64,000 nt of DNA from Novosphingobium sp. BW1 (lineage in GTDB: Bacteria; Pseudomonadota; Alphaproteobacteria; Sphingomonadales; Sphingomonadaceae), in contig NZ_VIRF01000090.1 of NCBI RefSeq assembly GCF_008107685.1, positions 124,001 through 188,000 of the forward strand, written 5' to 3'. The stretch's first letter is position 1, and each line of letters opens with the position of its first letter. Below, piece after piece: positions 27,162 to 36,006 of the stretch. The translations under genes and the position numbers were made by a program. The notes beneath the pieces are model-generated. The model did not search any database. It saw nothing but the letters and a program-made list of their open reading frames with translations, and was not told where the DNA came from.

Positions 27162-29054
27162 TCAATCGTGTTCGCGATCACCCTGGCCCATGTAGAGCTG
27201 CGAACCGGCGTCCTTGAAGACCCGGCTCATTTCTTCCATGCCCTTTTCGGCCTCCCCCCCGGCCTGTTCAGGTACGGCGGCGAGGAAGCCATCGGCCCCC
27301 TGGTTCTGCTTGGCGGCGAAGTCGCGCACTTCCTGGCTAATCTTCATTGAGCAGAACTTGGGGCCGCACATCGAGCAGAAGTGCGCGGTCTTGGCACCTT
27401 CGGCAGGCAGCGTCTGGTCATGATAGAGCTCGGCCGTATCGGGATCGAGCGACAGATTGAACTGGTCGCGCCAGCGAAACTCGAAGCGCGCCTTCGACAG
27501 CGCATCGTCGCGCACCTGCGCGGCCGGGTGCCCCTTCGCAAGATCGGCCGCGTGCGCGGCGAGCTTATAGGTGACGACGCCCACCTTGACGTCGTCACGG
27601 TCGGGCAGACCAAGATGCTCCTTGGGCGTCACGTAGCAGAGCATCGCGGTCCCGTACCAGCCGATCTGCGCCGCGCCGATACCACTGGTTATGTGGTCGT
27701 AGCCGGGCGCGATATCGGTGGTGAGTGGCCCGAGGGTGTAGAACGGGGCCTCACCGCAGCTCTCAAGCTGCTTTTCCATGTTCTCCTTGATCTTGTGCAT
27801 CGGCACGTGGCCGGGGCCCTCGATCATGACCTGCACGTCCTGCTCCCAAGCGCGCTTCGTCAGTTCGCCCAGGGTGTAAAGCTCGGCGAACTGCGCTTCG
27901 TCGTTGGCATCGTAAATCGAGCCGGGACGAAGGCCATCGCCCAGCGAGTAGGCGATGTCGTAGGCCTTCATGATCTCGGTGATCTCGTCGAAGTGCTCGT
28001 AGAGGAAAGATTCCTTGTGGTGGGCAAGGCACCACTTGGCCATGATCGAACCTCCGCGGCTGACGATGCCGGTCAGGCGTTTGGCGGCAAGCGGCACGTA
28101 GGGCAGGCGCACGCCAGCGTGGATCGTGAAGTAGTCGACGCCCTGCTCGGCCTGTTCGATCAGCGTGTCGCGGAACACGTCCCAACTCAGGTCCTCGGCC
28201 ACGCCGCCGACCTTCTCCAACGCCTGGTAGATCGGCACGGTGCCGATGGGAACGGGCGAATTGCGGATGATCCATTCGCGCGTGTCGTGGATGTTACGGC
28301 CTGTCGAGAGGTCCATGACGGTGTCCGCGCCCCAGCGGATCGACCAGACCATCTTGTCGACTTCGCTGGCGACGTCCGAGGCCACGGCCGAATTGCCGAT
28401 ATTGGCGTTGACCTTGACCAGGAAATTGCGCCCGATCGCCATCGGCTCGCATTCGGGGTGATTGACGTTCGAGGGAATGATCGCGCGGCCGCCGGCAACT
28501 TCGTCGCGAACGAATTCGGGTGTCACGTAGTCCGGGATCGAGGCGCCAAAACTCTCACCCGAACGGATGTACTCGGCAAGGCGCGCACGGCCCAGGTTTT
28601 CGCGTTCGGCGACGTACTCCATCTCAGGCGTGATGATGCCACGCTTCGCGTAATGCATCTGCGAGATGTTGCCTCCCGCCTTTGCCCGCATGGGCGCCCT
28701 GAGAGCGGTCGGGAACGCAGGGACGCCGCCCGAACGATCCGGCCCTGTCATGCCGTTGTCCTCGGGCTTCACCTCGCGCGGCGCGTACTCTTCCACATCG
28801 CCGCGGGCGAGCTGCCAGTCGCGGCGCAACGCGGCAAGGCCCGCCGAGATGTCGATAGCGGCGTCAGGGTCTGTATAAGGCCCGGAAGTGTCGTAGACCC
28901 GCACCGGCGGCTCACCGCTGGAGGGTTCAAGATCGACCTCGCGCATCGCGACCCGGATCGCCGGGTTGGTCTGCGCGGGAACGTAGATCTTGCGCGAGCC
29001 CCGGATGGGCCCGGTGGTCACACCGATTTCCAGTTTGCTGTTGATGTCGGCCAT
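27162..29054 (-). CDS. thiC: Phosphomethylpyrimidine synthase ThiC
   Basis: 630 residues, full length for the long bacterial form. It is a radical SAM enzyme that rearranges AIR to HMP-phosphate for thiamine. The C-terminal [4Fe-4S] motif CSMCGPKFC (C-x2-C-x4-C) is intact, and SIRWGADTVMDLSTGRNIHDTREW and the GPGHVPMHKI loop are family signatures. Expression is controlled by the TPP riboswitch immediately upstream. The ATG at 29054 has AGAGAAG before it. Confidence 0.97.
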   Translation of the reverse strand: MADINSKLEIGVTTGPIRGSRKIYVPAQTNPAIRVAMREVDLEPSSGEPPVRVYDTSGPYTDPDAAIDISAGLAALRRDWQLARGDVEEYAPREVKPEDNGMTGPDRSGGVPAFPTALRAPMRAKAGGNISQMHYAKRGIITPEMEYVAERENLGRARLAEYIRSGESFGASIPDYVTPEFVRDEVAGGRAIIPSNVNHPECEPMAIGRNFLVKVNANIGNSAVASDVASEVDKMVWSIRWGADTVMDLSTGRNIHDTREWIIRNSPVPIGTVPIYQALEKVGGVAEDLSWDVFRDTLIEQAEQGVDYFTIHAGVRLPYVPLAAKRLTGIVSRGGSIMAKWCLAHHKESFLYEHFDEITEIMKAYDIAYSLGDGLRPGSIYDANDEAQFAELYTLGELTKRAWEQDVQVMIEGPGHVPMHKIKENMEKQLESCGEAPFYTLGPLTTDIAPGYDHITSGIGAAQIGWYGTAMLCYVTPKEHLGLPDRDDVKVGVVTYKLAAHAADLAKGHPAAQVRDDALSKARFEFRWRDQFNLSLDPDTAELYHDQTLPAEGAKTAHFCSMCGPKFCSMKISQEVRDFAAKQNQGADGFLAAVPEQAGGEAEKGMEEMSRVFKDAGSQLYMGQGDREHD

Positions 29055-29123
29055 GCACGCTTCTCTCTGATCGAGGGCGTGAGAGATGGATAACGGATTC
29101 CCGGCGGGAAGCTGCCAGAATCA

Positions 29124-29240
29124 CCGTCCACTCCCTCCGCCCGTATTAACGGGTTCAGGTTCGACGGGTCTTGTGGAGCATACCCACAACTCTCAGCCGG
29201 TGGACGCGAACGCCCTGCTGGCTCCCCGGGGATGCGTGGC
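29124..29240 (-). ncRNA. TPP riboswitch (THI element)
   Basis: Read on the minus strand, conserved THI-box elements occur in order: GGGGAGC (about 29226-29220), the CTGAGA pyrimidine-sensor loop (29196-29191), the ACCTGA stretch (about 29160-29153), TTAATACGGG and GGAGGGAG at the 3' end (about 29139-29130). It ends about 75 bases before the thiC ATG, so it probably works on transcription elongation or on access to the ribosome site. The outer stem boundaries are approximate. Confidence 0.92.
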
Positions 29241-29303
29241 ATGGTAGGGACGCTTTGCAGATGCGTCCAGAGGGGCAGCGACATAGCGCCCGTGCGAAAA
29301 GGC

Positions 29304-29504
29304 TCAGGCCTCGTCGCGTGCGCTGGCGGCGGCTTCTTCGCGCCGACGGCGGCTTTCTTCGGTCTTGAGGGCCTGCGAGGCCATCGTGCGCCATGCGGTT
29401 TCGGACCGCAGCGCGCGCTCGCGAACATTGCCAAGAACCGCCTCGTCGGCGGCCTTCGCGGCCGCATCGGCCTGCTCGGTAGCGAACTTGTAGCTTACAC
29501 TCAT
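29304..29504 (-). CDS. Small charged helical protein
   Basis: 66 residues from the ATG at 29504 (GAGGA upstream). Almost wholly helical and rich in Ala, Glu and Arg (EQADAAAKAADEAV, TEESRRRREEAAASA), with no membrane segment or cysteine. It lies between cspA and the TPP riboswitch, and a terminator after cspA separates them. Function unknown. Confidence 0.55.
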   Translation of the reverse strand: MSVSYKFATEQADAAAKAADEAVLGNVRERALRSETAWRTMASQALKTEESRRRREEAAASARDEA

Positions 29505-29543
29505 GCTCCGGATTTCCTCGGGTTGGAATGGCGGGACGGAGCG

Positions 29544-29573
29544 AAAACCGGACCGGCGCAAAGGCCGGTCCGG
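29544..29573 (-). terminator. Terminator of cspA
   Basis: A perfect ten-base stem (29548-29557 with 29564-29573) with a six-base loop is followed on the minus strand by four T (29547-29544). It begins 17 bases after the cold-shock gene's stop. Confidence 0.8.
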
Positions 29574-29589
29574 GTTACGTGCAAGCCGA

Positions 29590-29796
29590 TCAGGCCAGCG
29601 CGAGGTTCACCGCGGCCTTCTTGCCGTTGCGGCCGGTCTCGACCTCGTAGGAAACGCGCTGTTCCTGCTCGAGCGAAGCCAGACCCGAAGCCTGAACCGC
29701 GCTGATGTGTACGAAGCTGTCCTCGCCGCCGTTTTCCGGAGCGATGAAGCCGTAACCCTTTTCGGTGTTGAAGAATTTGACAGTGCCGATGGGCAT
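29590..29796 (-). CDS. Cold-shock domain protein (CspA family)
   Basis: 67 residues, a single OB-fold cold-shock domain. RNP1 (KGYGFI) and RNP2 (DSFVHIS) are intact. These proteins bind single-stranded RNA or DNA and relieve secondary structure. The start MPIGTVKFF matches the family. The 291 bases up to the next gene (29797-30087) contain a probable long leader, usual for csp genes, but I can define no element in it. Confidence 0.95.
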   Translation of the reverse strand: MPIGTVKFFNTEKGYGFIAPENGGEDSFVHISAVQASGLASLEQEQRVSYEVETGRNGKKAAVNLALA

Positions 29797-30087
29797 GGTG
29801 ATGTCCTTGAATGCAATAACTATGGGCTCCCGCCGTGCCACATGCACGCGGGAGGGTGCGTCTGTTCATCTTTCGAATGGAGATCGTCGCCCAAAGTGCG
29901 CCGTGGTCCTGCCCGTACAAATACGCACGGGCCCGGGGTCGGGCGCCTATTAACCGGCAAAGTCCGTCACAAAATTCGACGTCGCGCACATGCTGTACCA
30001 CACAAAGCCCCATTTACCTAACGCAGCGTTGCACGCCGCGTCTTGACCCGTGCGCGGCAAGAGACGATGCGCGCGAAGGACATGCCC

Positions 30088-30738
30088 ATGCTCTACCGCC
30101 TCGATGCCCCGGCTGCCGCCGTGGGCCGCGCCTTTGCAACCGAAACCCGCGACGACCCCTGGGCAGGTGGTCATGTCGCCCCGGGCCAGTTCGCCCCTGT
30201 CCTCACAGCAGGAAGAGAAGCGATTGCGGGCCCCATGCCCAGCCCCCGTCAACCCCGCCGGATGATCCCGCGCCTATGGGGCGTCATGCCCCCGCAATCG
30301 GCGCTGGACACACGCCCGCATGGCATCCTGACCGCGCGCAACCTTGACAGCCCGTTCTGGACGGGGAACCTGCGCAACCCGGAATTCCGCTGCCTGGTGC
30401 CCGCGACCGCCTTCATGGAGTGGGCGAGCCACTCGCCCATCGATGGCACGCGGCGCCAGCTCTGGCTCTCCTGCGCTGACCAGCCGATCTTCGCTTTTGC
30501 GGGCGTTTGGAAGGACAGCGAGGTGCCCGCCTTCGCCATACTTACTTGCGCGGCCAACGCCGCGCTGCGCGCCGAGGGGCGCGAGACGATGCCGGTGATC
30601 CTGCCGCCCGATCCGCGCGCCCACGAAACCTGGCTGCGCGCCGGGTGGGACCGCGCCAAGGCGTTGATCCAGCCTTATTCCTCCTCGCTCCTCAACTGCT
30701 CGGAAACACACCCAATTGTAACAGCCCCGCCGCGATGA
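30088..30738 (+). CDS. SRAP-domain protein lacking the catalytic Cys2
   Basis: 216 residues. The SRAP (YedK/HMCES) scaffold is recognisable: GHVAPGQFAPVL, PRLWGVMPP, TARNLDS, RCLVPATAFMEWAS (Glu111) and FAGVW. SRAP enzymes crosslink abasic DNA through a Cys at position 2 (MCGR). Here AAGGA lies seven bases before the ATG at 30088 and the protein begins MLYRLDAP, aligned with MCGRY, so Cys2 is replaced by Leu. The His that normally precedes RMPVIL is also absent (GRETMPVIL). It may be inactive or have changed function. The 3' end overlaps the next gene by 47 bases on the opposite strand. Confidence 0.8.
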   Translation: MLYRLDAPAAAVGRAFATETRDDPWAGGHVAPGQFAPVLTAGREAIAGPMPSPRQPRRMIPRLWGVMPPQSALDTRPHGILTARNLDSPFWTGNLRNPEFRCLVPATAFMEWASHSPIDGTRRQLWLSCADQPIFAFAGVWKDSEVPAFAILTCAANAALRAEGRETMPVILPPDPRAHETWLRAGWDRAKALIQPYSSSLLNCSETHPIVTAPPR

Positions 30739-31108
30739 GCGCCAGGCCGATGATGATCGAACAGGTACACCACAGACGCGAGAGCGGGCCGAAACGGCGC
30801 AGCCAGAACGCCATGTAAACGTCTGAAAAGGCCAGCACCATGAGCGCCTCGATGCACATAAGCCCACCGACCACGCTCATCGTGCTCGACAGCCAGTCGG
30901 GTGAGGCCCAAGGGTTAGCAAGGTAGATCACTGCCCCCAGGAACAGTTCGACCAGGCCCGTCACCATCTGCAGCGCGGGCGAGCCGACGATCTCGCCGAT
31001 CAGCTTGTGCCAGTGGCCGGGCTGGCGCAGTTCACCGATCCCGGCGAAGAGCGCGAAGAGCCCCAGGAAAATCGCCGTCCAAGCCGGCGCGAGTGCAAGA
31101 TCTGGCAT
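30692..31108 (-). CDS. Four-helix membrane protein of unknown function
   Basis: 138 residues with about four membrane helices (AWTAIFLGLFALFAGIG, MVTGLVELFLGAVIYLA, MSVVGGLMCIEALMVLAF, CSIIIGLALIAAGLLQLG). No catalytic residues stand out. It follows crtB by 69 bases in the same direction, so it may be the last gene of the carotenoid transcript. Confidence 0.65.
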   Translation of the reverse strand: MPDLALAPAWTAIFLGLFALFAGIGELRQPGHWHKLIGEIVGSPALQMVTGLVELFLGAVIYLANPWASPDWLSSTMSVVGGLMCIEALMVLAFSDVYMAFWLRRFGPLSRLWCTCSIIIGLALIAAGLLQLGVFPSS

Positions 31109-31177
31109 CGTGTGCGCATCTCCCCCTTCGTTTTATGGACGAGAGACTGAGCGAAGCGAACACGCCTGTCCAGAGCC

Positions 31178-32188
31178 TTAGTCCGCGCGGGCAAGCTCCA
31201 TGAGGTCGCGCCGGCCAAGTCCGGGACGTTCGAGCACCGGGGCCACGCCGCCGCGTGCCTCGTGCCAGGCGGCGGCAAGATATTCGGCCTTGCGTAGCTT
31301 GGAAGTAGAGACGCGGTGATCCCAGGCGTGGGCGCCGAGCCGCTCCACCTCGCGCCCGATCCCGCCGTAGATGTTGGCGGCGGCCAGGATCGCCCAACGC
31401 TGGCGGAAGGGCAGACGCATCGCTCCGGCCCGCGAGGATTCCTCGTAGCCCCGCGCCAGCGCGCAGGCCCGCGCCACGATGGTGACAAGCCGGGCGCGGT
31501 AATGGGGCTTGGTGTGCTCCCCAGGCGGAATGTCGGCCTCGACCAGCCATTCGACGGGCAGGTAACAGCGCCCGTTGGCATCGTCCTCCCAGACATCGCG
31601 CACGATGTTGGAGAGCTGGAAGGCAAGCCCCAGATCACAGGCCCTGTCGAGCGTGTCGGCCGCTTCCGGATCGCTCTCGTCGCACGACACCCCCATCACC
31701 GCCGCCATCAGCACGCCGACCGCACCCGCCACGTGGTAACAATAGCGCAGCATGTCGCTTTCCGAGCGGGGTCGCCACTCACGCGCGTCGAGCGCGAACC
31801 CGGCGATCACGTCCTCGAGCATGCCCTGCGGGATCGGCACCTCGCAGAGGAGCTGGCCCAGGGCATCGAAGGCACGCGACCCGGTCTGTTCGCCCGCGAT
31901 GGCAAGCTCGGTAAGGGTGCGGATCGTGGCCAGCCGCGATTCGGGATCGAGCCCGGCCTGCCCATTGCGCTGCTCCGCGTCTACCCCGCGCTCGCGGCCA
32001 CGCCCGTGGTCCTGGTCATCCGCGATATCGTCGCAGGCGCGGCACCAGGCGTAGAGGAGCCAGACCCTCTCGCGCGTCTCACGGTCGAACAGGCGGCTGG
32101 CGGCGGAAAAGCTCTTCGAGCCCTTGCGGATCGACTGGTGGGCAAAGCGTACGAGCGCCACGCGGTCGTAAGGCGAAGGGCGGGTCAT
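31178..32188 (-). CDS. crtB: Phytoene synthase
   Basis: 336 residues. Both aspartate-rich Mg2+ motifs of the squalene/phytoene synthase family are present: DDIAD at 53-57 and DVWED in the RDVWEDDANGRCYLP stretch. It condenses two GGPP to phytoene, the first committed carotenoid step. The ATG at 32188 is chosen from the family N-terminus (DRVALVRFAHQSIRKGSKSF); no strong ribosome site is visible. It lies 34 bases after the LOG gene. Confidence 0.95.
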   Translation of the reverse strand: MTRPSPYDRVALVRFAHQSIRKGSKSFSAASRLFDRETRERVWLLYAWCRACDDIADDQDHGRGRERGVDAEQRNGQAGLDPESRLATIRTLTELAIAGEQTGSRAFDALGQLLCEVPIPQGMLEDVIAGFALDAREWRPRSESDMLRYCYHVAGAVGVLMAAVMGVSCDESDPEAADTLDRACDLGLAFQLSNIVRDVWEDDANGRCYLPVEWLVEADIPPGEHTKPHYRARLVTIVARACALARGYEESSRAGAMRLPFRQRWAILAAANIYGGIGREVERLGAHAWDHRVSTSKLRKAEYLAAAWHEARGGVAPVLERPGLGRRDLMELARAD

Positions 32189-32222
32189 GCCGGGGTCATG
32201 GTCCTGCAACGGATAAGGGGTC

Positions 32223-32819
32223 TCACAGTGTGCCCGGGTCCATCCGCACGATCGGAACGATGGGCTCGTGCGCGCGCATGCGCTCAAGCAACAAGTCGAG
32301 CTCGGTCTCGGCCAGGATGATGCCCTGGTGGGCGGGGCGCACGAAACCGACTTCGGCCATATGACGATTGAAGGCGAGGAGGCCATCGTAGAAGCCGAAG
32401 GCGTTGAGCACGCCGACCGGCTTGTCGTGGTAGCCCAGCTGCGACCAGCTGACCGCCTCCCACAGTTCGTCCATGGTGCCGACCCCGCCGGGCAGCACGA
32501 TGAAACCGTCCGACAGGCGCGTGAAAGCGGCCTTGCGCTCGTGCATGTCCTTGACGATGTGCAGCTCGGTGCAGTCATGGTTAGCAACCTCGCCGCCGCG
32601 CCCGTTGGTCGCGGTGAGCGCCTCGGGGATCACTCCGATGACCTCGCCGCCCGCTTCCAGCGCGCCTGCCGCGACCGCGCCCATGAGGCCGAGCCGTCCG
32701 CCCCCATAGACCGTGCCGATGCCAAGGCCCGCCAGCGTGCGCCCGACCGTGCGCGCCAGTTCCATGTAGCGCGGATCCTGGGGCGTTGCCGAGCCGCAGT
32801 AGACAGCAAGACGTTTCAT
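32223..32819 (-). CDS. LOG-family nucleotide 5'-monophosphate phosphoribohydrolase
   Basis: 198 residues. Family motifs: the GxGTVYGGGRLGLMG nucleotide loop, MHERK (92-96) and PGGVGTMDE (110-118), the catalytic set of LOG (lonely guy) proteins. They release a base and ribose 5-phosphate from a nucleoside monophosphate; some make active cytokinins, others act in nucleotide salvage. It lies inside the carotenoid operon, one base from the DUF1851 gene, with no known metabolic link. Confidence 0.9.
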   Translation of the reverse strand: MKRLAVYCGSATPQDPRYMELARTVGRTLAGLGIGTVYGGGRLGLMGAVAAGALEAGGEVIGVIPEALTATNGRGGEVANHDCTELHIVKDMHERKAAFTRLSDGFIVLPGGVGTMDELWEAVSWSQLGYHDKPVGVLNAFGFYDGLLAFNRHMAEVGFVRPAHQGIILAETELDLLLERMRAHEPIVPIVRMDPGTL

Positions 32820-32820
32820 T

Positions 32821-33261
32821 TCAGTCGGTCACCTTGATGCGGATATGCGCCCCTTCGGGCAAGTCCTTGATCTGGTCGGCAAGATCGCCGGTCATGCGAA
32901 TGTAGGCGGCGAGCTCCACGCACACCATGTTTTCAGGCGCGTAGTCCCCGGCGACGAGCGCCTGCGGGCCAAAGCCGTAGACCTCGCCAACGCGCGGAGC
33001 ACCCAGACGCTTGTCGGCAGCTTCGACGTGGGCATCGGCGCGCCAGATTGCCTGCGTCTCGCCCAGCTCCATGTGCGTCTTCGCCGCGGCCTCGTCGCCG
33101 AGCGTCTGCACGCCCAGGATTTCGGGATCGACATAGTGGAACGTGCCCACCCGGTCCGTGACGAGAAGGTGCCCGAAAAGCGAGTTGGCGACGATCTCGG
33201 CAAACTCGATCCCGGTCCAGCCCCAGCCCTGGCGCAAGGCCGCCAGTTCACACGCCCTCAC
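32821..33261 (-). CDS. DUF1851-like protein
   Basis: 146 residues from a GTG start that overlaps the crtI stop by four bases (GTGA). The segment GEVYGFGPQALVAGDYAPENMVCVEL matches the DUF1851 core (G-E-x-Y-G-F-x-P ... G ... E-N). That domain is also the C-terminal part of Tdi1-type immunity proteins, but this gene has no toxin beside it. Function unknown. Confidence 0.7.
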   Translation of the reverse strand: MRACELAALRQGWGWTGIEFAEIVANSLFGHLLVTDRVGTFHYVDPEILGVQTLGDEAAAKTHMELGETQAIWRADAHVEAADKRLGAPRVGEVYGFGPQALVAGDYAPENMVCVELAAYIRMTGDLADQIKDLPEGAHIRIKVTD

Positions 33262-34736
33262 AGCAGGTTTTCCAGCATCAGCTTGGCCGTCGCCTTGGCG
33301 CTGCCGACGACCCCCGGGATCCCCGCGCCGGGATGGGTGCCCGCGCCCACGAGATAGAAATTGCGCAGCGTGTCATCGCGGTTGTGGCCGCGGAACCAGG
33401 CGCTCTGCGTCAGGATCGGCTCAAGGCTGAAGGCGCTGCCCTTGTAAGCGGCAAGGTCTGCCTCAAAGTCGATCGGCGCGTAGTGGAAGCTGGTGATGAG
33501 GCGATCCTCGATGTCGGGAACCAGACGGCGGCCAACTTCGGCAAGGATACGCTTTTCCAGCACCGGGCCCACCTCGTCCCAGTTGATCGGCAGCTTGCCC
33601 ATGTGCGCGACGGGGACGAGCGCATAGAATGTGCTCTTGCCCTCGGGCGCCATCGAGGGATCGGTGACGGTCGGGTGGTGGAGGTAGATCGAGAAGTCGC
33701 GCGGCAGCACGCCGTGCTCGTAGATGTCGTCGAGCAGGCCCTTGTAGCGTGGCCCGAACAGGATCGTGTGGTGCGGGATACCCGGCCAGGTTCCCTCCAG
33801 CGCAAAGTGGACGACAAAGAGACTGGGCGAAAAACGCTTGGCCGAAAGCTGCTTGGCCACCTTCTTGCCGCGCGGATTGTCGGAGAGGAGATCACGGTAG
33901 GTGTGCATGATGTCGCCATTGCTGGCGACCGCATCGAAGCGCTCACGCCAGCCGCTCGCGCATTCGACCTCGGTCGCCATGTCGCCCACGGTGTGGACCT
34001 GCATGACCTTGTCGCCCAGGCGTACCGTGCCCCCGAGCCGCTCGAACAGCGCGACCATCCCCGCGACAAGCCGGTTGGTGCCGCCCTTGGCCCACCACAC
34101 GCCGCCGTCCTTCTCCAGCTTGTGGATGAGGGCGTAGATCGCGCTCGTCTTCATCGGGTTGCCGCCCACCAGCAGCGTGTGGAACGAGAGCGCCTGGCGC
34201 AGGTGCTCGTCCTTCACGAAGCTGGAGACCATCGAGTAGACCGAGCGCCACGCCTGGTAGCGCGCCAGCGCTGGCGCGGCCTTGATCATCTTGGAAAAGT
34301 CGAGAAAGGCCTCGTGGCCCAGCTTGACATAGCCCTCCTGCCAGACGCCCGCCGCGTAGCGCTGAAATTCGTCATAGCCCGCAAGGTCCTGCGGCGCGAT
34401 GCGCGCGATCTCGCGGTGGAGCGCGGGCTCATCGTTCGAATAGTCGAAGCTGACGCCGTCAGGCCAATTGAGCCGGTAGAAGGGCATGACCGGCATCAGC
34501 GTGACGTCGTCGGCCATGTCCTGTCCCGCGCCGATCCACAGCTCGCGCAGGCAATCGGGATCGGTGATGACGGTGGGCCCGGCATCGAAAGTGAACCCCT
34601 CCTTCTCCCAGTAATAGGCCCGCCCGCCCGGCTTGTCGCGCGCTTCGACCAGGGTGGTCGGGACACCGGCGGACTGGAGGCGGATGGCAAGGGCGAGACC
34701 ACCAAAGCCTGCCCCGATCACGCAGGCGCGGTTCAT
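33258..34736 (-). CDS. crtI: Phytoene desaturase (bacterial CrtI type)
   Basis: 492 residues. An N-terminal Rossmann FAD site (VIGAGFGGLALAIRL, with GRAYYWE and GFTFDAGPTVIT) and the C-terminal carotenoid-oxidoreductase signature (GAGTHPGAGIPGVVGSAKATA). It carries out the consecutive desaturations of phytoene to lycopene. Its start overlaps the crtY stop by four bases and its stop overlaps the DUF1851 start, so the three genes are translationally coupled. Confidence 0.96.
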   Translation of the reverse strand: MNRACVIGAGFGGLALAIRLQSAGVPTTLVEARDKPGGRAYYWEKEGFTFDAGPTVITDPDCLRELWIGAGQDMADDVTLMPVMPFYRLNWPDGVSFDYSNDEPALHREIARIAPQDLAGYDEFQRYAAGVWQEGYVKLGHEAFLDFSKMIKAAPALARYQAWRSVYSMVSSFVKDEHLRQALSFHTLLVGGNPMKTSAIYALIHKLEKDGGVWWAKGGTNRLVAGMVALFERLGGTVRLGDKVMQVHTVGDMATEVECASGWRERFDAVASNGDIMHTYRDLLSDNPRGKKVAKQLSAKRFSPSLFVVHFALEGTWPGIPHHTILFGPRYKGLLDDIYEHGVLPRDFSIYLHHPTVTDPSMAPEGKSTFYALVPVAHMGKLPINWDEVGPVLEKRILAEVGRRLVPDIEDRLITSFHYAPIDFEADLAAYKGSAFSLEPILTQSAWFRGHNRDDTLRNFYLVGAGTHPGAGIPGVVGSAKATAKLMLENLL

Positions 34737-35932
34737 GCGCCCTCTCCCGATGGGCCGAGGTCCGCGAGCGGGCGGCCGTGGCCTGCAAGAGCCGCGAGGG
34801 CCGCGCCGACCGGCACCGGCGGCTTCCCAGCCAACACCCGCGCCTTGTCGGCCAGCCGCGACTGCCCGGCGTAGAAACGCTCGATCAGCGGCTCGGGTAG
34901 CCGGTAGAAACGGGCGAGCAGGCGCCAGCGGTCTTCGGGCGCGCCTGCGCCAAACAGCATCGTTGTCAGCATTCGGTAGAAGCGCCCCTCGCGCCAGTGA
35001 TGTGCGGCCCAGTCATGAGAGATCCTTCCTAGGGCCTCCCCGGCGATGTTGTCGAGGCCGGCGAGATAAACGGCAAATCGTACAGCATCGGGAAGGGAGT
35101 ACGATGTCAAAGGATGCACGAGCGCGGCCCTTGTTCCCGCTCGGGCGGGAACGCCCGCGGGATCAGCGTTCCAGAAAGCGGGAAAATCGCCTCTGGCGAT
35201 CACGGGAAGCGCGCCGGTTTCTTCGTAAAGGACCTCTGCGACGTCCCAGCCCTGCTCTGCTGCATAGCGCGCGATCCGCCCCCGCAGCGCCTCGCGCGCG
35301 ATTTTCGGGGTATCGGCGTAATAGGTATCCTCGATGAAGAGCTGCGAGGAGCCGAAGGGGAGGACGTAGACGAAGCGATAGCCGTTCATCTGCTCCACGG
35401 TCGCGTCCATGACGATGGGACGGGTCAGGCCGTGGGGCTGCGTGGTCGTGACCATCTGCCCCAGGAACGTCTGCCAGCCTCCCGCCATATGCGGCAGACC
35501 TTTCGCCCCGCGCGCATCGAGGACAGCCTCCGCCGAGATCGTGCCCCCGTCCTCAAGCTCCACCCGCTGCGCGCTGGCGCTTGCCACACGCACGCCGCAC
35601 AGCAACGCCTCCTCGGGCAGAGCCTCGCGCAGGCGTGCGTCGAGCCGGTCGCTGGTGATGCTGGCGTAGCAGGTCGCAAGATCGCGCGCGTATCCGGGAA
35701 AGCGCACTGCATACCCTTCCCAGCGCGCGGCGATCAGCGGATCGAGCAGCGCGCGCGCCGCCGGATCTACGTCGGTATCGAAGAACGACCAGACGTGATC
35801 GCCACCGAAACGCGCGCCCTGTTCGACAAGGCACAGACGCAGATCGGGACGCGCGCGCGCAAAGGCCAGCGCAATCAGCCCCCCGGCCAGTCCGCCCCCC
35901 AGAATTGCCAGATCACACGTGCGGTCAGCCAT
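34733..35932 (-). CDS. crtY: Lycopene beta-cyclase (CrtY type)
   Basis: 399 residues. The CrtY flavoprotein N-terminus LAILGGGLAGGLIALAFA, then GDHVWSFFD and the FVYVLPF(G/S)xxQLFIEDTYY stretch containing the acidic active-site residues. It cyclises both ends of lycopene to beta-carotene. First gene of the crtY-crtI-DUF1851-LOG-crtB operon; the 74 bases up to the divergent acetyltransferase ATG should hold its promoter. Confidence 0.94.
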   Translation of the reverse strand: MADRTCDLAILGGGLAGGLIALAFARARPDLRLCLVEQGARFGGDHVWSFFDTDVDPAARALLDPLIAARWEGYAVRFPGYARDLATCYASITSDRLDARLREALPEEALLCGVRVASASAQRVELEDGGTISAEAVLDARGAKGLPHMAGGWQTFLGQMVTTTQPHGLTRPIVMDATVEQMNGYRFVYVLPFGSSQLFIEDTYYADTPKIAREALRGRIARYAAEQGWDVAEVLYEETGALPVIARGDFPAFWNADPAGVPARAGTRAALVHPLTSYSLPDAVRFAVYLAGLDNIAGEALGRISHDWAAHHWREGRFYRMLTTMLFGAGAPEDRWRLLARFYRLPEPLIERFYAGQSRLADKARVLAGKPPVPVGAALAALAGHGRPLADLGPSGEGA

Positions 35933-36006
35933 TTATAATGCGCCCAGTACTAGGAGATAGACAGTACAACTTGGCAAAGTTGCGACCTTGCGGCATTGTA
36001 ACACCG

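Noticed and set aside
27381..29093. A 570-codon frame antisense to thiC, and similar long antisense frames at 33333-34874 (crtI) and 37795-39621 (Bcr/CflA)
   Set aside because: High GC removes stop codons from other frames. None has a ribosome site, signature or homologue that I can recognise, and the other strand carries well-defined enzymes.
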